Source: Tissierellia bacterium
GTDB lineage: Bacteria; Bacillota; Clostridia; Tissierellales; Tissierellaceae
DNA length: 37,859 nt
NCBI GenBank assembly: GCA_012518035.1
Contig: JAAYTL010000022.1
Coordinates: 1 to 37,859 of the forward strand
Direction of reading: 5' to 3'
Shown: positions 34,767 to 37,859 of the stretch, piece after piece
How positions within the stretch are numbered: position 1 is the first letter of the stretch
How the letters are laid out: every line of letters begins with the position of its first letter
Program-made: the position numbers and the translations under genes
Notes under the pieces: generated by a model
What the model saw: only the letters and a program-made list of their open reading frames with translations
Database searches by the model: none
What the model was told of the DNA's origin: nothing

Positions 34767-35331
34767 CACTTGAATCCTCTACTTGATTTGATTCCTCTAT
34801 ATTCTCGATTTCTTCTATATCTTTTGTTTTCTCTTTTTCTGAAACTTCCTCTGCATCTTTAGTCTCTTTTGCACAGCCAGCTTCTATTTGGGAATAAAAC
34901 TCATCTAATGATAGCAGCTGGGCCTCCATGAAGGCCTGGAACCTAGTTTTGAAGGTAAATATCTCCTTCTTTAGATTTTCATATTCAGTTTTTATGTTCC
35001 TAACCTCATCCTTAGCATCATTGATTATCTCTATACCTCTAAGCTCTGCATCATCGATGATATTTTCAGCCTTTTGCCTGGCAGCACTTGTTACTTCATC
35101 TGCAGTTTTTTGAGCAACAACAAGGGTTTTGTTAAGAGTCTCCTCCATAGTATTATACTTACGGATTTGGTCAGCCATATAGTTTAGCTTATCCTTTAAC
35201 TCTATGTTCTCCTTATATAAGGCCTCATAATCTACCAATATTTCATCAAGAAAGCTTTCTACTGATTTTGGATGATATCCTCCTAGTGATCTTTTAAACT
35301 CTTTTTTTTGAATCTCTAAAGGTGTTATCAT
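34753..35331 (-). CDS. divIVA: DivIVA-family septum/pole protein
   Basis: 192 residues. The N-terminal lipid-binding domain is MITPLEIQKKEFKRSLGGYH followed by SVESFLDEILVDYE, then a coiled coil (about 35-135) and an acidic tail (about 150-192, rich in Glu and Asp). It marks curved membranes at septa and poles. At the membrane-inserting position where Bacillus has Phe-Arg before GY, this protein has Leu16-Gly17. ATG start at 35331 after GGAGTG. It closes the sepF-yggT-ylmH-divIVA series, an order kept across Firmicutes. Confidence 0.93.
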   Translation of the reverse strand: MITPLEIQKKEFKRSLGGYHPKSVESFLDEILVDYEALYKENIELKDKLNYMADQIRKYNTMEETLNKTLVVAQKTADEVTSAARQKAENIIDDAELRGIEIINDAKDEVRNIKTEYENLKKEIFTFKTRFQAFMEAQLLSLDEFYSQIEAGCAKETKDAEEVSEKEKTKDIEEIENIEESNQVEDSSDIEA

Positions 35332-35343
35332 GTTATCACTCCA

Positions 35344-36129
35344 TTAAATTAATATTCTGATGCTGGACATATACCTACCCTTCCTACTCAAACCATCTAT
35401 ACTGTGAAGAATAAATCTACCGTAACCCCTAACTGAGACTATGTCATTAACTTCTATCTCCCTAGATGGTTTATCGATAGGCTCCCAATTTACCTTAACA
35501 CTACCCCTTTTAATGATAGCCATACTTTCCTTCCTAGAAATATTATAGACAGAGCTAATAACCAAATCGACCCTCAAGGAAGTTAATGAACGTTGAATCT
35601 CCTTATATTCCAAGGCCGGAACTACAATATCATCAAAAGTAACGCCTTCAGTTGTAACATTTTTATTGGCGATCTTCTCTAAATTATAAAGGACAAAGTC
35701 TCCTATCTCATCCTTTACAATTAAGAATCCATAATCATTATGAACTAAAATATCTCCAACCTTTTCCCTTGTTATACCCAGGCCCAATAGGGCACCAAGA
35801 TAATCCTTATGGGAAAGGTCTGATAAGTCCCCTTCCACCTTAATACATGAGAGATAATCAGTTAAGTCCCCTATAACTAAATAGCTGGGATAGATTACAA
35901 TAATCTTTCTCTCACAATCATCATAGCCACCAAACTCTATATAGGCTAAATCATCAAACCTATTCAAGATTGACTTGGCTAAACGAACCTCGTAGGGGTC
36001 TAAAAAATCAGTAGTCTCTACCAGATGTTGACTTAATACCATTTCAACCTTGTCTAATACCCTTCTCATCTTAATAAGTTTCTCACCATCACTTATATGA
36101 GAAGTATAATATTCCCTATCAATCCACAT
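35344..36129 (-). CDS. ylmH: YlmH family S4-domain RNA-binding protein
   Basis: 261 residues. N-terminal helical part with TDFLDPYE near 40, a middle domain with EFGGYDDCERKIIVIYP and ALLGLGITREKVGDILV, and a C-terminal S4 domain (about 183-250) with SLRVDLVIS and GSVKVNWEPI. YlmH homologues bind the 50S subunit and can act with RqcH in rescue. The ATG at 36129 has no clear ribosome-binding site; it is 2 nt after the yggT stop, so coupling is likely. Confidence 0.93.
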   Translation of the reverse strand: MWIDREYYTSHISDGEKLIKMRRVLDKVEMVLSQHLVETTDFLDPYEVRLAKSILNRFDDLAYIEFGGYDDCERKIIVIYPSYLVIGDLTDYLSCIKVEGDLSDLSHKDYLGALLGLGITREKVGDILVHNDYGFLIVKDEIGDFVLYNLEKIANKNVTTEGVTFDDIVVPALEYKEIQRSLTSLRVDLVISSVYNISRKESMAIIKRGSVKVNWEPIDKPSREIEVNDIVSVRGYGRFILHSIDGLSRKGRYMSSIRILI

Positions 36130-36131
36130 GG

Positions 36132-36398
36132 CTACAGTATTCTAGCAACCAGACCCATAATAAGATTTAACAATAAGATGGCAAGAAGGGGTGAGAAATC
36201 AAACATACCGGTATTTATTCCTGTCATTCTAATTAAGGCTCTGGCAGGAGCTAGAATTGGCTCTGTAAGCTCATACACAAGCCTGACTAAGGAATTACTT
36301 CTATTAAAATTAATATATGACATAACTATCCTGACAAGTATCAAGATTTGAATAAATTCAACTAAGATACCTAAAGATCTATAAAATAAGCTACTCAT
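36132..36398 (-). CDS. yggT: YggT family membrane protein
   Basis: 88 residues with two membrane segments (about 8-28 and 64-86) separated by a loop carrying LTEPILAPARALIR, the family mark. Also called YlmG. Its role is unclear; relatives are tied to cell division and envelope organisation through this conserved gene order. ATG start at 36398 with only a distant GGAG upstream. Confidence 0.92.
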   Translation of the reverse strand: MSSLFYRSLGILVEFIQILILVRIVMSYINFNRSNSLVRLVYELTEPILAPARALIRMTGINTGMFDFSPLLAILLLNLIMGLVARIL

Positions 36399-36425
36399 AA
36401 GACACTCTTGCTCCTAAAATATTTA

Positions 36426-36860
36426 TTACCATGGAAAAAGACCATTCTTTTCTAATTCTTCCTTTAGGCCATCGATCTCCACATTGTCAGGTGCCAGGAT
36501 AAAGATGTCCTTATTAATTTTTTGAATCTTACATTCCAAGGCGTATAAGGACCCATTGACAAAATCAAAGATCTGTCTCTTAAGATTTTGATCCAATTGT
36601 TCAAAATTAAGGACTACAACCTTTCTAGATTTCAAGTCATCTGCTATTAAAGGGGCTTCCTCATAGCTTAATGGCTCGTGAACAACAATCTTCATACTAG
36701 TATTAGTATGTATATTTACAACATTATTATTTAATTTTCTAGTTTTGGTTGCAATAGGGACCTCTAACTCTTCCTCATAGTAGAATTCATCTTCCTCTTC
36801 TTCGTCATCATAATCATCAATACCTATAAAATACTTGAACTTGTCCATAAAATTGCCCAT
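36426..36860 (-). CDS. sepF: Cell division protein SepF
   Basis: 144 residues: short N-terminal membrane-binding helix (MGNFMDKFKYFIG), a very acidic linker with runs of Glu and Asp (about 15-32), and a C-terminal dimer domain with PLSYEEAPLIADDLKSRKVVVLNF, then DFVNGSLYALECKIQKI and IFILAPDNVEI. SepF tethers FtsZ to the membrane. ATG start at 36860 with AAAGGAGGG upstream. Follows yggS by 12 nt. Confidence 0.96.
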   Translation of the reverse strand: MGNFMDKFKYFIGIDDYDDEEEEDEFYYEEELEVPIATKTRKLNNNVVNIHTNTSMKIVVHEPLSYEEAPLIADDLKSRKVVVLNFEQLDQNLKRQIFDFVNGSLYALECKIQKINKDIFILAPDNVEIDGLKEELEKNGLFPW

Positions 36861-36872
36861 AATTACCCTCCT

Positions 36873-37556
36873 TTAATTTCTTTCACCGAATATACCGCTG
36901 CCAACACGAATCATATTGGAACCTTCTTCTAGTGCTATTTTATAATCATTTGTCATACCCATAGATAGGTAATCCATGGATAAGTTTTCATAGTCCTGGC
37001 TAAGAATCTTCTCCTTTAACTCATACATGGTCCTAAAAACCTTCCTAAGTAAGACCTCATCATCTGTATAGGGGGCCATGGTCATAAGACCCCTAATTCT
37101 AATGTTGTCATAGGCCAATACCTGCTCAATAAAGGGTAGGACCTGGGAAACCTCAAGTCCAAATTTGGTATCCTCCTCAGCAACATTGACCTGGACCAAG
37201 GTGTTGATGATTAAATCATTCTGCTTGGCCCTCTTGTCTAGTTCCTTGGCCAGAGATATCCTATCCAAGGAGTGGATTAGTTTTACCTTGTCTATGATAT
37301 ACTTAACCTTATTGGTTTGAAGATGTCCAATTAAGTGATAGTTAACCCTATCACCAATTAAATCAATCTTCTTGGTCAACTCCTGGACTCTGTTTTCACC
37401 AATATCAGTGATACCAAAATCAATAGCCTCATTTATGGTATCCACATCTACTGTCTTGGTAACAGCGACCAAGGTGACATCTTCATCTTCCCTACCAGTT
37501 CTTATTAAGATTTCATTAATTTCTTCTCGTATCCTCTTAATATTCTGCTTTAAAAT
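36873..37556 (-). CDS. yggS: YggS family PLP homeostasis protein (apparent ATT start)
   Basis: A 227-residue frame. LVAVTKTV near 29-36 carries the PLP-binding lysine; FGITDIGENRVQEL, HLIGHLQTNKV, LMTMAPYTDD and LSMGMTNDYKIALEEGSNMIRVGSGIFG follow. It binds pyridoxal phosphate without known catalysis and affects vitamin B6 and amino acid balance. Starting at the first standard codon (TTG at 37472) would delete the N-terminal helix KQNIKRIREEINEILIRTG, which is in frame and family-like. The only starts before it are two adjacent ATT codons at 37559 and 37556, 5 and 8 nt after GGGAGG; I chose 37556. Confidence 0.88.
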   Translation of the reverse strand: MLKQNIKRIREEINEILIRTGREDEDVTLVAVTKTVDVDTINEAIDFGITDIGENRVQELTKKIDLIGDRVNYHLIGHLQTNKVKYIIDKVKLIHSLDRISLAKELDKRAKQNDLIINTLVQVNVAEEDTKFGLEVSQVLPFIEQVLAYDNIRIRGLMTMAPYTDDEVLLRKVFRTMYELKEKILSQDYENLSMDYLSMGMTNDYKIALEEGSNMIRVGSGIFGERN

Positions 37557-37572
37557 AATAACAACCTCCCTA

Positions 37573-37859
37573 CTATCTCAATATTTCACCCTCTGTATAG
37601 GATGAAGGATTTAAAAGTATTTCATCATATAAGGAAATAGTGTTAGCAAGTAAATCATCCTTTATCTTAATCTGGCCCTTATCGTCACCCTTGGATACGT
37701 AAGTAATATCACCTTTCTGACCAAGGATTATTACAGGCTTGAATTTTACAATACCATTGAATTCTTTAATATATACCCCTTTTTGTCCTTCATTATCAAA
37801 AATTGATTTAGCTGGAATTGAATAGGCATCCTGCCTGCTTAAAACAATCTCTACATTGG
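37573..37859 (-). CDS. HlyD-like membrane-fusion (efflux adaptor) protein, C-terminal part (cut by window edge)
   Basis: The last 95 codons of a minus-strand gene enter from the right edge and end in TAG at 37573-37575, 16 nt before yggS. The visible protein has IPAKSIFDNEGQKGVYIKE and FKPVIILGQKGDITYVSKG, the beta-barrel and membrane-proximal pattern of HlyD/RND-type adaptors, and ends GDDKGQIKIKDDLLANT then SYTEGEILR. Clostridia often encode such a protein directly upstream of yggS-sepF. The N-terminal membrane anchor and hairpin are outside the window, so family assignment is moderate. Confidence 0.65.
   Translation of the reverse strand, partial: NVEIVLSRQDAYSIPAKSIFDNEGQKGVYIKEFNGIVKFKPVIILGQKGDITYVSKGDDKGQIKIKDDLLANTISLYDEILLNPSSYTEGEILR

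Overview
The window looks like a chromosomal core segment of a low-GC, anaerobic, probably spore-forming Firmicute of the Clostridia/Tissierellia type. Three things point there. Gene order matches the Bacillus subtilis ylo, ylb and ylm blocks. A sporulation membrane protein of the YlbJ family is present. Ribosomal proteins L28 and L32 are of the zinc-binding type. Species cannot be named from the sequence alone. Nearly all genes are on the minus strand; only tmcAL, ylbJ, rpmB and rqcH are on the plus strand. Both window edges cut a gene: acpP on the left and an HlyD-like membrane-fusion protein on the right.

Region by region, from low to high coordinates (minus-strand operons run right to left). 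1-3.2 kb holds acpP, plsX, rpmF, yceD and ackA, each part with its own promoter. 3.3-5.8 kb holds plus-strand tmcAL and ylbJ. 5.8-11.5 kb holds a coiled-coil protein, coaD, rsmD, recG, fakA and an Asp23 protein. 11.6-13.6 kb holds rpmB, an unrecognised 55-residue membrane protein, and thiN-thiT behind a TPP riboswitch with an attenuator. 13.6-25 kb is a long operon-like run: rpe, rsgA, prkC, prpC, rlmN, rsmB, a zinc metallopeptidase, fmt, def and priA. 25.0-25.7 kb has no gene and is full of inverted repeats, including a 176-bp palindrome. 25.7-28.9 kb holds coaBC, rpoZ, gmk, remA and yicC. 29.3-31 kb is rqcH. 31-32.7 kb is a membrane GGDEF-EAL protein. 32.8-37.9 kb is the division and surface block: pyrR, an RluD-type synthase, lspA, divIVA, ylmH, yggT, sepF, yggS and the HlyD-like gene.

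The functions are mostly growth-linked. They cover phospholipid precursor supply (PlsX, ACP, FakA), CoA synthesis (CoaD, CoaBC), translation initiation and maturation (Fmt, Def, RsmB, RsmD, RlmN, RsgA, L28, L32, TmcAL), ribosome rescue (RqcH, YlmH), DNA repair and restart (RecG, PriA), PASTA kinase and phosphatase signalling, thiamine salvage and cell division.

I see no phage, CRISPR, transposase, rRNA or tRNA, and no convincing new multi-gene system. The points most worth a second look are small: two genes that appear to start at ATT (ylbJ and yggS), a 55-residue two-helix membrane protein at the position of spoVM in B. subtilis, a perfect promoter whose -10 sits in the loop of a palindrome, and a family of degenerate palindromic intergenic repeats.
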